48,633 nucleotides of DNA from Desulfuromonadales bacterium (GTDB taxonomy: Bacteria > Desulfobacterota > Desulfuromonadia > Desulfuromonadales > Geopsychrobacteraceae), in NCBI GenBank assembly GCA_016931615.1, contig JAFGEL010000002.1, forward strand, positions 1-48,633, read 5' to 3'. The notes under the pieces are model-generated. The model worked only from the letters and a program-made list of their open reading frames with translations. It was not told the origin of the DNA and did not search any database. A program made the translations under genes and the position numbers. This document shows, in pieces, positions 34,075 to 43,724 of the stretch (its first letter is position 1; each line of letters opens with the position of its first letter).

Positions 34075-35271
34075 ATGAAATACATTATTTTGCTTGGCGA
34101 CGGAATGTCGGATGAGCCCATCGCCGAGCTGGGTGGGAAAACCCCCCTGGAAGTAGCCAGAACACCTCATATGGACCGTCTCAGTCAGAACGGACGGATC
34201 GGTCTGGCTGCCACAGTTCCGGACGGCTACCCGCCGGGCAGCGATGTCGCCAACCTTTCGGTGTTCGGTTATAACCCGGGAGACTGCTATACGGGTCGTT
34301 CCCCCCTGGAAGCCGCCAGTATGGGAGTTGATTTAAATCCCGAAGATGTCGCTTTCCGACTGAATTTCGTCTGGCTGGAAGCCCATTATGGTAAGCTTTA
34401 CATGGGTGATTTTTCCGCCGGTCATATCTCGACCGAGGAAGCCGGCCTGCTGATCGAGACTCTGCAGGAAGAGCTCGGTGGGGACGAGTTCAATTTCTAT
34501 CCCGGGGTTTCATACCGCCACTTGCTGGTTTGGAAAAACGGTAAAGACAGACTGACGTTTACGCCGCCGCACGATATCTCGACTCACAGTATTGAAGACC
34601 ATCTGCCCCAGGGAGAAGGGGCCGATGTCCTGCTCGATTTGACCAACTCGGCGCAGATGCTCCTGAACGACCATCCGGTTAATAACCGGCGTGTCGCTGA
34701 GCGCAAGCTGCCGGCCAATTCAGTCTGGTTCTGGGGGCATGGTCGCCGGCCGGTGATGGAGACATACCAACAGCGTTACGGTCTCAAGGGATCGGTGATT
34801 TCGGCTGTTGACCTGATTCGGGGGATCGGAGTCAATGCGGGTCTCGATATTATTGATGTTCCGGGGGCCACAGGTTATATCGACACCAACTATCGGGAGA
34901 AAGCGGACTACGCGGTCGACTCACTGAAAGATCACGATTTTGTCTATGTCCATGTCGAGGCTCCGGATGAAGCTTCTCACGGGGGGCTGTTGAAGGAAAA
35001 GATCGAAGCGATTGAGAGCTTTGATCGTGATGTTGTCGGGACGGTTTTGAGCCGCATGGATGAGATCGGTGACTGTCGTCTGCTGGTGACCCCTGACCAT
35101 CCGACTCCGGTCGAAAAAAGAACTCATACCTCCGATCCGGTACCGTTTATTCTCTATGACTCGCGTCAGGCATCGATTTCGACTGCTGCTCATTATTCGG
35201 AACGTGAAGCGCAGAAGAGTGGACTCCTGGTTCCGGGTCACCAACTGCTTGCTCTGATGATGGATCATTAA
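34075..35271 (+). CDS. apgM: 2,3-bisphosphoglycerate-independent phosphoglycerate mutase (archaeal type)
   Basis: This enzyme interconverts 3- and 2-phosphoglycerate in glycolysis and gluconeogenesis. The 398-residue protein starts with the alkaline-phosphatase-fold metal motif LLGDGMSDEP (D9), has the active-serine region PPGSDVANLSVFGYNP (53-68) and ends with TPDHPTPVEKRTHTSDPVPF, which supplies the second metal site. Length and motifs match the ApgM family, unlike the 510-residue GpmI. It lies 21 bases after xerD and 12 bases before holC in the same run of genes. Confidence 0.94.
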   Translation: MKYIILLGDGMSDEPIAELGGKTPLEVARTPHMDRLSQNGRIGLAATVPDGYPPGSDVANLSVFGYNPGDCYTGRSPLEAASMGVDLNPEDVAFRLNFVWLEAHYGKLYMGDFSAGHISTEEAGLLIETLQEELGGDEFNFYPGVSYRHLLVWKNGKDRLTFTPPHDISTHSIEDHLPQGEGADVLLDLTNSAQMLLNDHPVNNRRVAERKLPANSVWFWGHGRRPVMETYQQRYGLKGSVISAVDLIRGIGVNAGLDIIDVPGATGYIDTNYREKADYAVDSLKDHDFVYVHVEAPDEASHGGLLKEKIEAIESFDRDVVGTVLSRMDEIGDCRLLVTPDHPTPVEKRTHTSDPVPFILYDSRQASISTAAHYSEREAQKSGLLVPGHQLLALMMDH

Positions 35272-35283
35272 AAGAAACGGTTG

Positions 35284-35706
35284 ATGATCGTGACCCAGGT
35301 AAAATTCGTCAAGTTGGACAAGCAGGAGAAACTCTCTGAAATCTGTCGGCTGGCGGAGTATTTCTATCAGCAGAACTCGCGGGTGATGGTTTTCGTTGCG
35401 GATGAGAATCAGGCGATTTCCCTTGATCGTTTCCTCTGGGCCCGTGACAGAGGTTCTTTTCTGCCTCATGCTTTTGACAACGGTTCGGTTGAGTGTTTCG
35501 ATGAGCCGATTGTCATCGCGTGCGAAGAAAATAACTCCAACAATGCATCAGTGCTGATCCTGGGCTCACCCTGTTCTGTCAGTTTTATCTCAGGGTTTAA
35601 TCAGGCCATCGATTTTGCAGAACTCTCAGATCCTGAACTCGCCGAACTGTCCCGCGAACGTTTCCGTCAGTACCGTCAGCAGGGGCTGAATCCGCAAATG
35701 TTTTAA
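35284..35706 (+). CDS. holC: DNA polymerase III chi subunit
   Basis: The 140-residue protein fits HolC, which links the clamp loader to single-strand binding protein. The VKLDKQEKLSEICRLAEYFYQQNSRVMVFV start and FLWARDRGSFLPHA stretch (with the F-L-W hydrophobic core and its conserved FLPH) are typical. I chose the ATG at 35284; a TTG three bases earlier is also possible. It lies 12 bases after apgM and 39 bases before trmJ. Confidence 0.85.
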   Translation: MIVTQVKFVKLDKQEKLSEICRLAEYFYQQNSRVMVFVADENQAISLDRFLWARDRGSFLPHAFDNGSVECFDEPIVIACEENNSNNASVLILGSPCSVSFISGFNQAIDFAELSDPELAELSRERFRQYRQQGLNPQMF

Positions 35707-35745
35707 CTGCTGTGTGCTACTGCTTCATGGTTTTCGGAGACTGTT

Positions 35746-36495
35746 GTGAAAGAATATAAAATCGCGGTTGTCCTGGTGGCGCCGCAGGGGGCGTTGAATA
35801 TCGGTTCGGTGTCACGGGCGATGCTCAATTTTGGTGTCAGCGATTTGCGCCTGGTTGATCCTCAGGTTGATCATCTTTCTTATGAAGCCCGCTTAATGGC
35901 GGTGAAGGCCGTTTCAGTTCTGGAAAATGCTCAGGTGTTCGATACCCTGGATGCGGCTCTGGCCGATTGTGCCGTCAGTTTTGGTACGACCAGGCGCTTC
36001 GGGCAATACCGTGAGGATCTGAAACATCCGGATGAGGCGGCTGCGATGCTGCTGCCGATTGCTCTAACCCAGCCTGTGGCCCTGGTCTTTGGCCGCGAGG
36101 ACAAGGGACTGTTGACCTCCGAGCTTGATCTCTGTCAGCACTTTATCACCATACCGACCAGTGCAGAATTGCCCTCTATGAATCTTGCTCAGGCGGTTGT
36201 TCTGTGCTTGTACGAGCTTAGAAAAGCCCACGGAGATTTGACCGGGTGCAGTCATGGTCGTAAAAAACTTGCCGATAACGCCGCACTGGAAGCCATGTTC
36301 CAACACATGAAACAGGCGATGATCAATATCGGCTATCTGAATCCCCAGAATCCTGAACATATTTTGCGAACGTTTCGCAGGATTCTCGGCCGTTCCGGGT
36401 TGAATCCTCGCGAGGTCAATATTCTGCGTGGACTGTTCAACCAGATCGATCTGTACACCGATAAGAAAATTATGCGCCGGGGAAAGCAGGATTAG
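35746..36495 (+). CDS. trmJ: tRNA (cytidine/uridine-2'-O-)-methyltransferase TrmJ
   Basis: TrmJ methylates the 2'-OH of position 32 in several tRNAs. The 249-residue protein has the SPOUT layout: motif 1 NIGSVSRAMLNFG (17-29), motif 2 ALVFGREDKGLL (near 110) and motif 3 SMNLAQAVVLCLYEL (near 145), which build the knotted SAM site, plus the C-terminal extension with ILRTFRRILGRSGLN typical of TrmJ. The start is GTG with CGGAGA upstream. The next gene starts directly after its stop codon. Confidence 0.92.
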   Translation: MKEYKIAVVLVAPQGALNIGSVSRAMLNFGVSDLRLVDPQVDHLSYEARLMAVKAVSVLENAQVFDTLDAALADCAVSFGTTRRFGQYREDLKHPDEAAAMLLPIALTQPVALVFGREDKGLLTSELDLCQHFITIPTSAELPSMNLAQAVVLCLYELRKAHGDLTGCSHGRKKLADNAALEAMFQHMKQAMINIGYLNPQNPEHILRTFRRILGRSGLNPREVNILRGLFNQIDLYTDKKIMRRGKQD

Positions 36496-36849
36496 ATGCG
36501 GGAATGGTCTGAAACAATCGCTTTGCCTCATGGGGCACAGCTGGTGTTTCGCGAAAAAACCTGGCGTTATTTCGGGGATTACAACAAAATCGTCATCTCG
36601 GTTCAAATTCTTCTTCCTGCCGCCGGGTCGCAGTCACAGGATTTTCCCGGAGAGCTCTTCGGGCCAGGGCGGGACATGCGTGTCTATGATGTTACGACCC
36701 TCGAACAGATGGCTGTTGCGAGCGACAAACTTGTCGAGGTTCGGCGTGCGCTGGTTGAGAATTTTCTTGAGACCTCTTTGAAATACCTGATGACCGAAAG
36801 TTTCATCAAAAAACTGCTTCTCAAGAAAACTCCGAACAAATCGATCTGA
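36496..36849 (+). CDS. Conserved protein of unknown function
   Basis: The 117-residue protein begins at the ATG directly after the trmJ stop and is surely translated with it. It has a beta-rich first half with ALPHGAQLVFREKTWRYFGD and IVISVQILLPA, then an amphipathic helical second half rich in leucine and ending with basic residues (KKLLLKKTPNKS). No signal peptide or membrane segment is visible. I do not recognise a family. It is the last gene of the mutS-to-trmJ run; a terminator lies about 90 bases further on. Confidence 0.65.
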   Translation: MREWSETIALPHGAQLVFREKTWRYFGDYNKIVISVQILLPAAGSQSQDFPGELFGPGRDMRVYDVTTLEQMAVASDKLVEVRRALVENFLETSLKYLMTESFIKKLLLKKTPNKSI

Positions 36850-36879
36850 AGGAGCAGTTTTGTTGTCTTGAGATTTTAC

Positions 36880-36908
36880 TTGCTTTTTGCGTTACCCGAT
36901 GTTATATA
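36880..36908 (+). promoter_or_regulatory. Promoter of rimP-nusA-infB operon
   Basis: TTGCTT (36880-36885) and TATATA (36903-36908) have a 17-base spacer. They lie upstream of the hairpin at 36934, which would then fall in the leader of the transcript. Confidence 0.5.
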
Positions 36909-36933
36909 TCTGTAAGTTTGTGTACCACCCTGG

Positions 36934-36963
36934 AAAGTGAGCCCAACGGCTCGCTTTTTTTAT
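36934..36963 (+). terminator. Terminator or attenuator before rimP
   Basis: AAAGTGAGCC (36934-36943) and GGCTCGCTTT (36948-36957) form a ten-base-pair stem with one G-U pair and continue into a T run. It either ends the trmJ operon or, if the promoter at 36880 is used, attenuates the rimP-nusA operon. Confidence 0.85.
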
Positions 36964-37036
36964 TATCCAGACGTCCGGTTTCTGCTTTTGAAGCAGGCTG
37001 GTCGTATCTGTAACCATACAGGTGCAGACGTTGAAC

Positions 37037-37510
37037 ATGACCGATAAAATCGAAAAGCTGGTGACACCGGTTCTGGAAGATCTGGGGTATGAGCTTGTCG
37101 AGCTTGAATATCAGCGCGAACAGCGTGGCTGGGTCTTAAGATTCTATCTTGATAAAGAAGGCGGTATCAGCCTTGATGATTGTGCTGAAGCCAGCCGCGA
37201 AATCAGCACTCTGCTTGATGTCGAGGATATTCTGGCCACGGCTTACACTCTTGAGGTTTCATCCCCGGGAATAGAAAGACCTCTCAAGCGCCTTGGGGAT
37301 TTTTCCCGTTTTTCGGGCCGGTTGGCTAAGGTCAAAACACATCTTCCGCTTGATCCGGATCAGAGTGGCCGGCAACGCAAAACGTTTTCCGGTTATTTGC
37401 GCGGCGTCGAGAATCAAGATGTCCTGATCACAACGGATGGCAAGTGTCCTGTTGATATCAGGATTGCTTTCGATCAGATAGAGAAAGCCAACCTTAAATT
37501 CGATTTTTAG
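37037..37510 (+). CDS. rimP: Ribosome maturation factor RimP
   Basis: RimP assists assembly of the 30S subunit. The 157-residue protein has the N-terminal KIEKLVTPVLEDLGYELVELEY and LRFYLDKEGGISLDDCAEASREI segments, then YTLEVSSPGIERPLK, all strong family signatures, and a C-terminal SH3-like part. I chose the ATG at 37037; a TTG at 37031 has the better distance to AGGTG and remains possible. It is the first gene of the classical rimP-nusA-infB-rbfA-truB-rpsO-pnp set. Confidence 0.93.
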   Translation: MTDKIEKLVTPVLEDLGYELVELEYQREQRGWVLRFYLDKEGGISLDDCAEASREISTLLDVEDILATAYTLEVSSPGIERPLKRLGDFSRFSGRLAKVKTHLPLDPDQSGRQRKTFSGYLRGVENQDVLITTDGKCPVDIRIAFDQIEKANLKFDF

Positions 37511-37583
37511 CAGTTTGATCAGATATAAACTGGAATCAGACCGAAATGACCGGTCGTTATAACAAACAAAGGGGTAGAGCAAG

Positions 37584-38756
37584 ATGGTGGGTAACCTCAA
37601 TCACATCATTGATCAGGTTGTAAAAGATAAGGGCATCGATCGTGATGTGCTGGTCGAAGCACTGGAGTCGGCTGTTCTTTCCGCGGCGAACAAAAAATTT
37701 AGAAACACGCGAGATCTCGAAGCCCATTTCAATGACGAAATCGGGGAAGTTGAAGTTTTCGAATTCGTGACTGTCGTCGATGAAGTTCAGGATTCCTACA
37801 AGGAAATCGATATCGAAGAGGCACGTGAAGTCGACCCTGATGTTGAAGTCGGTGACTCTCTTGGTATGATGCTTGAGGCCGGAAGTTTCAGCCGCATTGC
37901 TGCACAGACAGCAAAGCAGGTGATTATCCAGAAAGTGCGTGAGGCTGAAAGGGAAGGGGTTTATTCTGAATTTAAAGATCGGGTCGGTGAGGTCGTTAAT
38001 GGCATCGTCCGGCGTTATGAACGGGGTGACCTGATTGTTGATCTGGGGCGAGCTGAAGCACTCCTGCCGAGCCGTGAGCAGGTACCACGCGAAAATTATC
38101 GTCAATCGGACCGGGTCAGAGCCTATATCTCCGAAGTTAAAATGTCGGCCAAAGGCCCGCAGATTATTCTCTCGCGGACTCATCCGGGGTTGCTGATCTC
38201 ACTGTTCAGTTCCGAAGTCCCTGAGATCGCCGAAGGGATTGTTGAAATCAAGGGGGCCGTCAGGGAGCCCGGCAGCCGGGCAAAGATCGCGGTTATTTCT
38301 CATGACATTGATGTTGATCCTGTCGGCGCCTGTGTCGGGATGCGCGGTTCCCGGGTGCAGAATGTCGTGACCGAACTGCGCGGTGAAAGAATCGATATTA
38401 TTCCCTGGACTCCTGATCCAGCCCGTTTCGCCTGTGCTGCTTTGGCTCCTGCAGAAGTTTCACGGGTCTACATCGACGATGAGGGACAGGCGATGGAGAT
38501 CATTGTTCCTGATGATCAACTTTCTCTGGCCATCGGTAAAAAAGGACAGAATGTCCGCCTGGCTGCCAAGCTGATCGGCTGGAAAGTCGATATCAAGAGT
38601 GAATCCCGTGCTCTGGAGGAAGAACAGGAAGAAACTGCCGAGGAAACGGTCGGGGAGCAGATTCCACAGGAGAACGGTGTTGACAACGCCTCTGCGCCGG
38701 TTGCTGCCGAAGAACCCGACGCACCCGAAGGTGTTAATGAAAAAACTGAGGAATAA
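37584..38756 (+). CDS. nusA: Transcription termination/antitermination protein NusA
   Basis: NusA binds RNA polymerase and nascent RNA and controls pausing, termination and antitermination. The 390-residue protein has the N-terminal polymerase-binding domain (about 1-125), the S1 domain (about 130-200, [18 protein letters not shown]) and two KH domains (about 205-345, [21 protein letters not shown] and [19 protein letters not shown]). After that it ends with a low-complexity acidic tail instead of the two acidic repeats of E. coli NusA; this short form is normal outside gammaproteobacteria. A gene for YlxR follows. Confidence 0.96.
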   Translation: MVGNLNHIIDQVVKDKGIDRDVLVEALESAVLSAANKKFRNTRDLEAHFNDEIGEVEVFEFVTVVDEVQDSYKEIDIEEAREVDPDVEVGDSLGMMLEAGSFSRIAAQTAKQVIIQKVREAEREGVYSEFKDRVGEVVNGIVRRYERGDLIVDLGRAEALLPSREQVPRENYRQSDRVRAYISEVKMSAKGPQIILSRTHPGLLISLFSSEVPEIAEGIVEIKGAVREPGSRAKIAVISHDIDVDPVGACVGMRGSRVQNVVTELRGERIDIIPWTPDPARFACAALAPAEVSRVYIDDEGQAMEIIVPDDQLSLAIGKKGQNVRLAAKLIGWKVDIKSESRALEEEQEETAEETVGEQIPQENGVDNASAPVAAEEPDAPEGVNEKTEE

Positions 38757-38771
38757 ATTCTCGGGGTTGCT

Positions 38772-39365
38772 GTGAACACTGAAGTGAAGGGACCTCAGCG
38801 CACCTGCGTGGCGTGTCGGGCGGAGAAAAACAAAAAGCAGTTGTTGCGCTTCGTGCTTTCCCCCGGCAATGATGTTCTGCTTGATTATCAGCAGCGTTTG
38901 CCCGGCCGTGGGGTATATGTTTGCAGCCAGGAGCAGTGTCTGAAGATGGCTGTGAAGAAGCAGGCCTTCAGACGAGGTTTTCGCAGGGAGACCAAACCGC
39001 TTGATTTTGCTCAGCTGCAGGAACAGCTGAACGGGGCGGTTGAAAAAAAAATACTGAACCTGATCGGCATGGGACGGAAGTCCGGAGCGGTTATTTCAGG
39101 AACCAATGCCGTACTGGACGCTTTGAGAAAAGATCCGCCGCCGTTGGTGATCATGGCACCGGATATTTCGCCTTCAATCGGGAACAAGATCTCACAACTT
39201 GCCGAACTGAAGAATGTTTATTGGGCCCGGATGTTCAGTAAGCAGTTGCTCGGACAGCTTGTTGGTAAAGAGGAACGCAGTGCCATCGCCTTTAATCGGG
39301 GTGCTTTGGCCGATACTTTAAAGTTTGAACTGCAAAGATTTGAACTGCTGGTAAGGGAGAATTGA
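38772..39365 (+). CDS. YlxR-L7Ae (YlxQ) fusion protein
   Basis: The 197-residue protein joins two domains. Residues 1-85 are YlxR/DUF448, with RTCVACR (C12, C15), the GRGVYVC stretch and AFRRGFRR; residues about 93-190 are an L7Ae/YlxQ-like RNA-binding domain, with [23 protein letters not shown] and [11 protein letters not shown]. In Bacillus the two are separate genes, ylxR and ylxQ, between nusA and infB. YlxR has been linked to RNase P and transcription control, and L7Ae-type domains bind kink-turns. The start is GTG at 38772. It overlaps infB by TGATG. Confidence 0.88.
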   Translation: MNTEVKGPQRTCVACRAEKNKKQLLRFVLSPGNDVLLDYQQRLPGRGVYVCSQEQCLKMAVKKQAFRRGFRRETKPLDFAQLQEQLNGAVEKKILNLIGMGRKSGAVISGTNAVLDALRKDPPPLVIMAPDISPSIGNKISQLAELKNVYWARMFSKQLLGQLVGKEERSAIAFNRGALADTLKFELQRFELLVREN

Positions 39366-42109
39366 TGGGCAAGGTAAGAGTATACGAACTCGCTAAAAAA
39401 ATGGGTCTTGAAAACAAAGATTTACTGGCAAAGCTTGCCGAAGCTGGTGTTGACGCTACTTCCCACTCAAGTTCCTTGAGCGCAGAAGATCTGCAGAAAC
39501 TTGAAGCCTTGACCAATCCTCCCGAAGAAAAAATCGAAGAGGCCAGAATCAAGCCGGGGCTCATCAGGCGTCGCCGTACAGTAGTGCGCAAACCTGTTGA
39601 GGAAGCGGCTCCTGAGCCTGCGGCCGAAGTTGCGAGCGTAGATGAGGCGGTCGAAGCTGCTGAGCCTGAACCGCCGGTAGCTCCTACAGCGGGTCCGGAC
39701 GAGGAACCTTCGGTCGCTGCCGTTCAAACGGAAAAAGCCGAAGATACCGTGCCTGACGAAGATCTTGCCGTAAAGGTTGAGGACAAGGGTGCAGAGCAAA
39801 CCGACACCATTGCTGAAACGCCGGACATTCCGGAGGAGGCGGCAGCAGCGTCTGATGCCGATGATGAAACGGAGCCGGTTGTGACTGCGCCGCCGGCCGT
39901 TACGGAAGCGGTGAAGAAAACCAAGAAGGTTGTGATTGAAAAAGCCACCGGTGATCGCGCCAAAATCCTTGGCCGGGTCGAGTTGCCGCAGCCCAGAACG
40001 ACGGCTCAAAAACCGGCGCGTGGCGGTGACCGTCCGGACAGGAATGCGCGTCCGGCTCGCCAGGACAAACCCGGTTCGGCACCGGTTAAAGGGCGCAAAC
40101 GGGTTGATGTTGCGCCGGTCGTTCCGGTTGAACAGCCGCTTCCGGAAAAAGAGGGTCGGGCCAACAAAAAACGTAAGAAAGGGCGTCGCGGAGAAGGGAC
40201 TTTCGACGAACAGGATGGCCGTGTTTCAAGACGTGGCCGGCGGGTTGAAGTTTTTGAACCGAACCGTATGGGCGGCAAGAAAAAGCGTGGTGGTAAACAG
40301 TCAAAACAAACCAAGCAGACAGAAGTCACCATCAGTAAAGCCATCAAACGGATTATCCGTATCAGTGATTCCATTACCGTCGGCGAACTTGCCAAAAGGA
40401 TGGGTGTTAAGGCGAATGAACTCATCGCGGAGCTGATGCGCCAGGGCTCTATGGTCACGATCAATCATCCGCTTGATTATGAATCAGCGGCAATTCTTGC
40501 TTCTGAATTCAATTATGAAGTTGAAAATGTCGCCTTTGACGAAGAGACCATCCTCGAGATTGAACCGGCAAAGGAACAGGATGATAATCAGGAAGACCTG
40601 CAGACGCGTCCTCCGGTAGTGACCATTATGGGTCACGTTGACCATGGTAAAACCAGCCTGCTTGATGCCATCCGCGAAGCTAACGTGACTGCTGGGGAAG
40701 CCGGTGGCATCACCCAGCATATCGGCGCCTACGACGTTGAACTGGATGGTAAAAAAATTACTTTCCTGGATACCCCGGGTCACGAAGCGTTTACCGCCAT
40801 GCGTGCTCGTGGAGCCGGAGTGACTGACATCGTCATCCTGGTCGTCGCCGCAGATGACGGTGTTATGCCGCAAACGAAAGAAGCGATCAACCACTCCAAG
40901 GCAGCGGGTGTGCCGATTATCATTGCGGTGAATAAGATCGATAAGCCTGATGCCAATCCGGAACGGGTGAAACAGGAATTGACTGAATTTGAACTTATTC
41001 CCGAAGAATGGGGCGGTGACACTATTTTTGTCGAGGTTTCGGCCAAGCAGCATACAAATCTCGACACCCTACTGGAAATGATTCTGCTTCAGGCCGAGGT
41101 GCTGGAACTCCAGGCCAACCCGAGCAAGCGTGCCAAAGGTTCGATTGTTGAGGCACGTCTCGACAAAGGACGTGGCCCGGTTGCCACCGTGCTTGTTCAG
41201 GATGGAACACTGAAAATCGGTGATGCCATTGTCGCCGGTTTGCATTTCGGTCGCGTCAGATCGATGACGACAGCCAATGGCGAGCAGGTCAAGGAAGCCG
41301 GCCCATCATTCCCGGTCGAGGTAACCGGCCTCGCCGGTGTTCCCGACGCGGGTGAAACCTTCCATGCGGTCGAGAATGAAAAAGCGGCCAAGGAAGTTGC
41401 TCAGCACCGCCAGTCGAAACAGCGTGAAATCGATCTTGCCAAGAGCAGTAAAGTTTCTCTTGACCAGCTGTTTGCCAAAATGCAGGAAGGTGTTGTTGAA
41501 GAACTTGCGGTTATTATTAAGGCCGATGTCCAAGGGTCGGTTGAAGCGGTGCGCGATGCGCTTGAGAAACTGTCAACAGACTCCTGTAAACTCAACGTTA
41601 TTCATACCGGTGTCGGCGGGGTTTCGGAGAGTGATGTCACCCTGGCAACCGCTTCCAATGCGATTGTCCTCGGGTTCAATGTGCGCCCGGAAACCAAGGC
41701 TAAAACCCTGGCTGAAGTTGAGAAGGTTGATATTCGCCTCTACAGCGTTATTTACGATGCCGTTAATGATATCAGGGATGCCATGGAAGGCCTCCTGGCG
41801 CCGACGCTGAAGGAAAAAGACCTCGGTCGCGTCGAAGTTCGTGAGACCTTCCATGTTTCAAGGGTTGGAACCATCGCCGGATGTTATGTCCTTGACGGTA
41901 AAATCGTGCGCAATGCCCAGACCCGTCTGGTCAGAGATAATGTGGTGATCTGGGAAGGCAAGCTGAGTTCATTGAAACGCTTCAAGGACGATGTCAAAGA
42001 AGTTTCCAGCGGCTACGAATGTGGTATCGGTCTGGAGAACTACAACGACATCAAAGTCGGAGATATCATCGAAGCTTTTGAAATGGAAGAAATCAAAACT
42101 TCGTTGTAA
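39365..42109 (+). CDS. infB: Translation initiation factor IF-2
   Basis: IF-2 brings initiator tRNA to the 30S subunit and hydrolyses GTP on 50S joining. The 914-residue protein starts with the IF2-N domain ([19 protein letters not shown]), followed by a long acidic then basic low-complexity linker (about 60-320), a second IF2-N domain (about 325-385) and the G domain with GHVDHGKT (423-430), DTPGH (469-473) and NKID (523-526), then domains II to IV. The ATG overlaps the stop of the YlxR gene (TGATG). The low-complexity linker makes antisense reading frames here meaningless. Confidence 0.98.
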   Translation: MGKVRVYELAKKMGLENKDLLAKLAEAGVDATSHSSSLSAEDLQKLEALTNPPEEKIEEARIKPGLIRRRRTVVRKPVEEAAPEPAAEVASVDEAVEAAEPEPPVAPTAGPDEEPSVAAVQTEKAEDTVPDEDLAVKVEDKGAEQTDTIAETPDIPEEAAAASDADDETEPVVTAPPAVTEAVKKTKKVVIEKATGDRAKILGRVELPQPRTTAQKPARGGDRPDRNARPARQDKPGSAPVKGRKRVDVAPVVPVEQPLPEKEGRANKKRKKGRRGEGTFDEQDGRVSRRGRRVEVFEPNRMGGKKKRGGKQSKQTKQTEVTISKAIKRIIRISDSITVGELAKRMGVKANELIAELMRQGSMVTINHPLDYESAAILASEFNYEVENVAFDEETILEIEPAKEQDDNQEDLQTRPPVVTIMGHVDHGKTSLLDAIREANVTAGEAGGITQHIGAYDVELDGKKITFLDTPGHEAFTAMRARGAGVTDIVILVVAADDGVMPQTKEAINHSKAAGVPIIIAVNKIDKPDANPERVKQELTEFELIPEEWGGDTIFVEVSAKQHTNLDTLLEMILLQAEVLELQANPSKRAKGSIVEARLDKGRGPVATVLVQDGTLKIGDAIVAGLHFGRVRSMTTANGEQVKEAGPSFPVEVTGLAGVPDAGETFHAVENEKAAKEVAQHRQSKQREIDLAKSSKVSLDQLFAKMQEGVVEELAVIIKADVQGSVEAVRDALEKLSTDSCKLNVIHTGVGGVSESDVTLATASNAIVLGFNVRPETKAKTLAEVEKVDIRLYSVIYDAVNDIRDAMEGLLAPTLKEKDLGRVEVRETFHVSRVGTIAGCYVLDGKIVRNAQTRLVRDNVVIWEGKLSSLKRFKDDVKEVSSGYECGIGLENYNDIKVGDIIEAFEMEEIKTSL

Positions 42110-42124
42110 GGAGCTTGAGCGCTC

Positions 42125-42427
42125 ATGGTCGTCGGTGTCATGCGTATCGATATCCGCCTCTTTGAAGTTCATTCTTTAAAGCAGAAGCGCTCCCAGCTGA
42201 GCCGTTTGTTAAGTCGCCTGCGTTCGAAGTTCCCGGTGTCGGTCGCTGAAGTCGGGCTTCAGAATATCCATCAGCGTTCACTTATCGGGGGCTGTCTCTG
42301 CTCCGCAAGCGAAGCGTTGATTCAATCAGTTTTCAGCCAGGTTGAAGCGGATATAGAAGCATCGGGGCTGGTTGAAATGATCGCCAGCGATTTTGAATAC
42401 CTGCATTATGGAGAAAATCTTCAGTGA
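42125..42427 (+). CDS. YlxP-like DUF503 protein
   Basis: The 100-residue protein is a DUF503 (YlxP) member, recognised from VVGVMRIDIRLFEVHSLKQKRSQLSRLLSRLRSKFPVSVAEVG and its position between infB and rbfA. Deletion of the family gene in Bacillus has been reported to affect ribosome assembly, but the role is not settled. The fold is ferredoxin-like with a basic second helix. It lies 15 bases after infB and overlaps rbfA by GTGA. Confidence 0.88.
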   Translation: MVVGVMRIDIRLFEVHSLKQKRSQLSRLLSRLRSKFPVSVAEVGLQNIHQRSLIGGCLCSASEALIQSVFSQVEADIEASGLVEMIASDFEYLHYGENLQ

Positions 42428-42792
42428 GTGGTTTCAGAGCGGAAAAGGTCGCTGAACAGATTCATAAAGAGGTGACGCAAATGTTGATGTTCAACATTAA
42501 GGACCCACGTTTGTCCGGCGTCACGATAACCGGAGTCAAAGTCTCAAAAGATATCGGCAGCGCCCGTATATACTTCACCGTCAGTGATGACGAGAATGCT
42601 CGAAAAGAGGCGGAACGGGGGCTTAAAAGTGCAGCGGCCTATATTCGGCGTGAATTGAGTCAGGTGATGCGGCTGCGCTTTATCCCGGAAATTCGCTTTC
42701 AATATGATGAGTCGGTCGGGTATGGCCGCAATATTGATTCTCTCCTGCGCCGGGTTCAGGACGACTTGAATGATCATACAGAAGATTATTGA
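42424..42792 (+). CDS. rbfA: Ribosome-binding factor A
   Basis: RbfA helps the last steps of 30S assembly and is needed for cold adaptation. The 122-residue protein has the KH-like fold and the signatures RAEKVAEQIHKEVTQML, DPRLSGVTITGVKVSKDIGSARIYFTV and LRFIPEIRFQYDESVGYGRNIDSLL. It starts with GTG, overlapping the DUF503 gene by four bases, and its end overlaps nrnA by 23 bases, so translation of all three is likely coupled. Confidence 0.95.
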   Translation: MSGFRAEKVAEQIHKEVTQMLMFNIKDPRLSGVTITGVKVSKDIGSARIYFTVSDDENARKEAERGLKSAAAYIRRELSQVMRLRFIPEIRFQYDESVGYGRNIDSLLRRVQDDLNDHTEDY

Positions 42793-43720
42793 GCAGATTG
42801 ACGGTGCTCAACGGTTTCTCGTGGTCGCTCACGAAAACCCGGACGGTGATGCCATCGGATCAACTTTGGGCCTGGCCCTGGCGTTGCGGGACATGGATAA
42901 GGACGTTGTCGCTTACAATACCCATGGTGTCCCCGAGTCGATGCGTTTCCTGCCTGAAAGTCAGATCCTGTGTCGCACTTTGCCTTCGTCTGAGCCCTTT
43001 GATGTCGCCTTTGTGCTTGATGCCGGAGAACTCCATCGCACAGGGCTGCCGGTTGCAGAGCTCTGTACGACTTTGATCAATATTGATCATCACCCGCATT
43101 CGAATTTCGGTGATCTGTGTTATGTCGATACCGAGGCCAGTGCAACGGCAGTGCTGATCTATCGGCTGCTCACGCAATGGCATTACCCGATGACCCTGGC
43201 GGTGGCCAAGGCGCTTTACCTTGGAATCCTTGCCGATACCGGATCTTTTCGCTATTCAAGCGCCAATCAAGAAGCTTTCAGGGTTTCTGCCCAGTTGCTT
43301 GAGCAGGGGATTGATCCCTGGGAAATGGCCAGCAGTCTATATGAAAGCTATGCTCCTGAGCGCATGCGCTTACTGGGGCTGGTCCTGCCAACCCTGGAAA
43401 TTTCGCCGTGTGGGCGCTATGCCTCCATGGAAATGTTGCGTGCTGACCTGCTCAAAGCCGGGGCCTTGGAAGAACATGCTGACGGATTTGTCAATTATCC
43501 CCGGGCGATTCGTGGAGTTGAAGTCGCCCTGTTTTTCACTGAACAGGACAAAGACCAATACAAGATCAGTTTTCGTTCTCGTGGCGCGATCGACGTTGGC
43601 CGGTTGGCCGGCCTGCTCGGCGGTGGTGGCCATCATAACGCCTCTGGAGCAAAACTCTCCGGGCCACTTGAAGAGATTAAAAAAACTGTTTCATATCACC
43701 TTAATCAACTCTTAAGCTGA
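42770..43720 (+). CDS. nrnA: DHH-family oligoribonuclease / pAp phosphatase
   Basis: NrnA degrades short RNA oligonucleotides to mononucleotides and dephosphorylates pAp. The 316-residue protein has the DHH motifs VVAHENPDGDAIGS (18-31), FVLDAGE, NIDHHPHSN (near 107) and GILADTGSFRYSSA, and the DHHA1 domain with RSRGAIDVGRLAGLLGGGGHHNASGA at the end. Its ATG lies inside the end of rbfA, 23 bases before that stop codon. In Desulfuromonadia it usually sits, as here, between rbfA and truB. Confidence 0.93.
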   Translation: MIIQKIIEQIDGAQRFLVVAHENPDGDAIGSTLGLALALRDMDKDVVAYNTHGVPESMRFLPESQILCRTLPSSEPFDVAFVLDAGELHRTGLPVAELCTTLINIDHHPHSNFGDLCYVDTEASATAVLIYRLLTQWHYPMTLAVAKALYLGILADTGSFRYSSANQEAFRVSAQLLEQGIDPWEMASSLYESYAPERMRLLGLVLPTLEISPCGRYASMEMLRADLLKAGALEEHADGFVNYPRAIRGVEVALFFTEQDKDQYKISFRSRGAIDVGRLAGLLGGGGHHNASGAKLSGPLEEIKKTVSYHLNQLLS

Positions 43721-43724
43721 CTGC

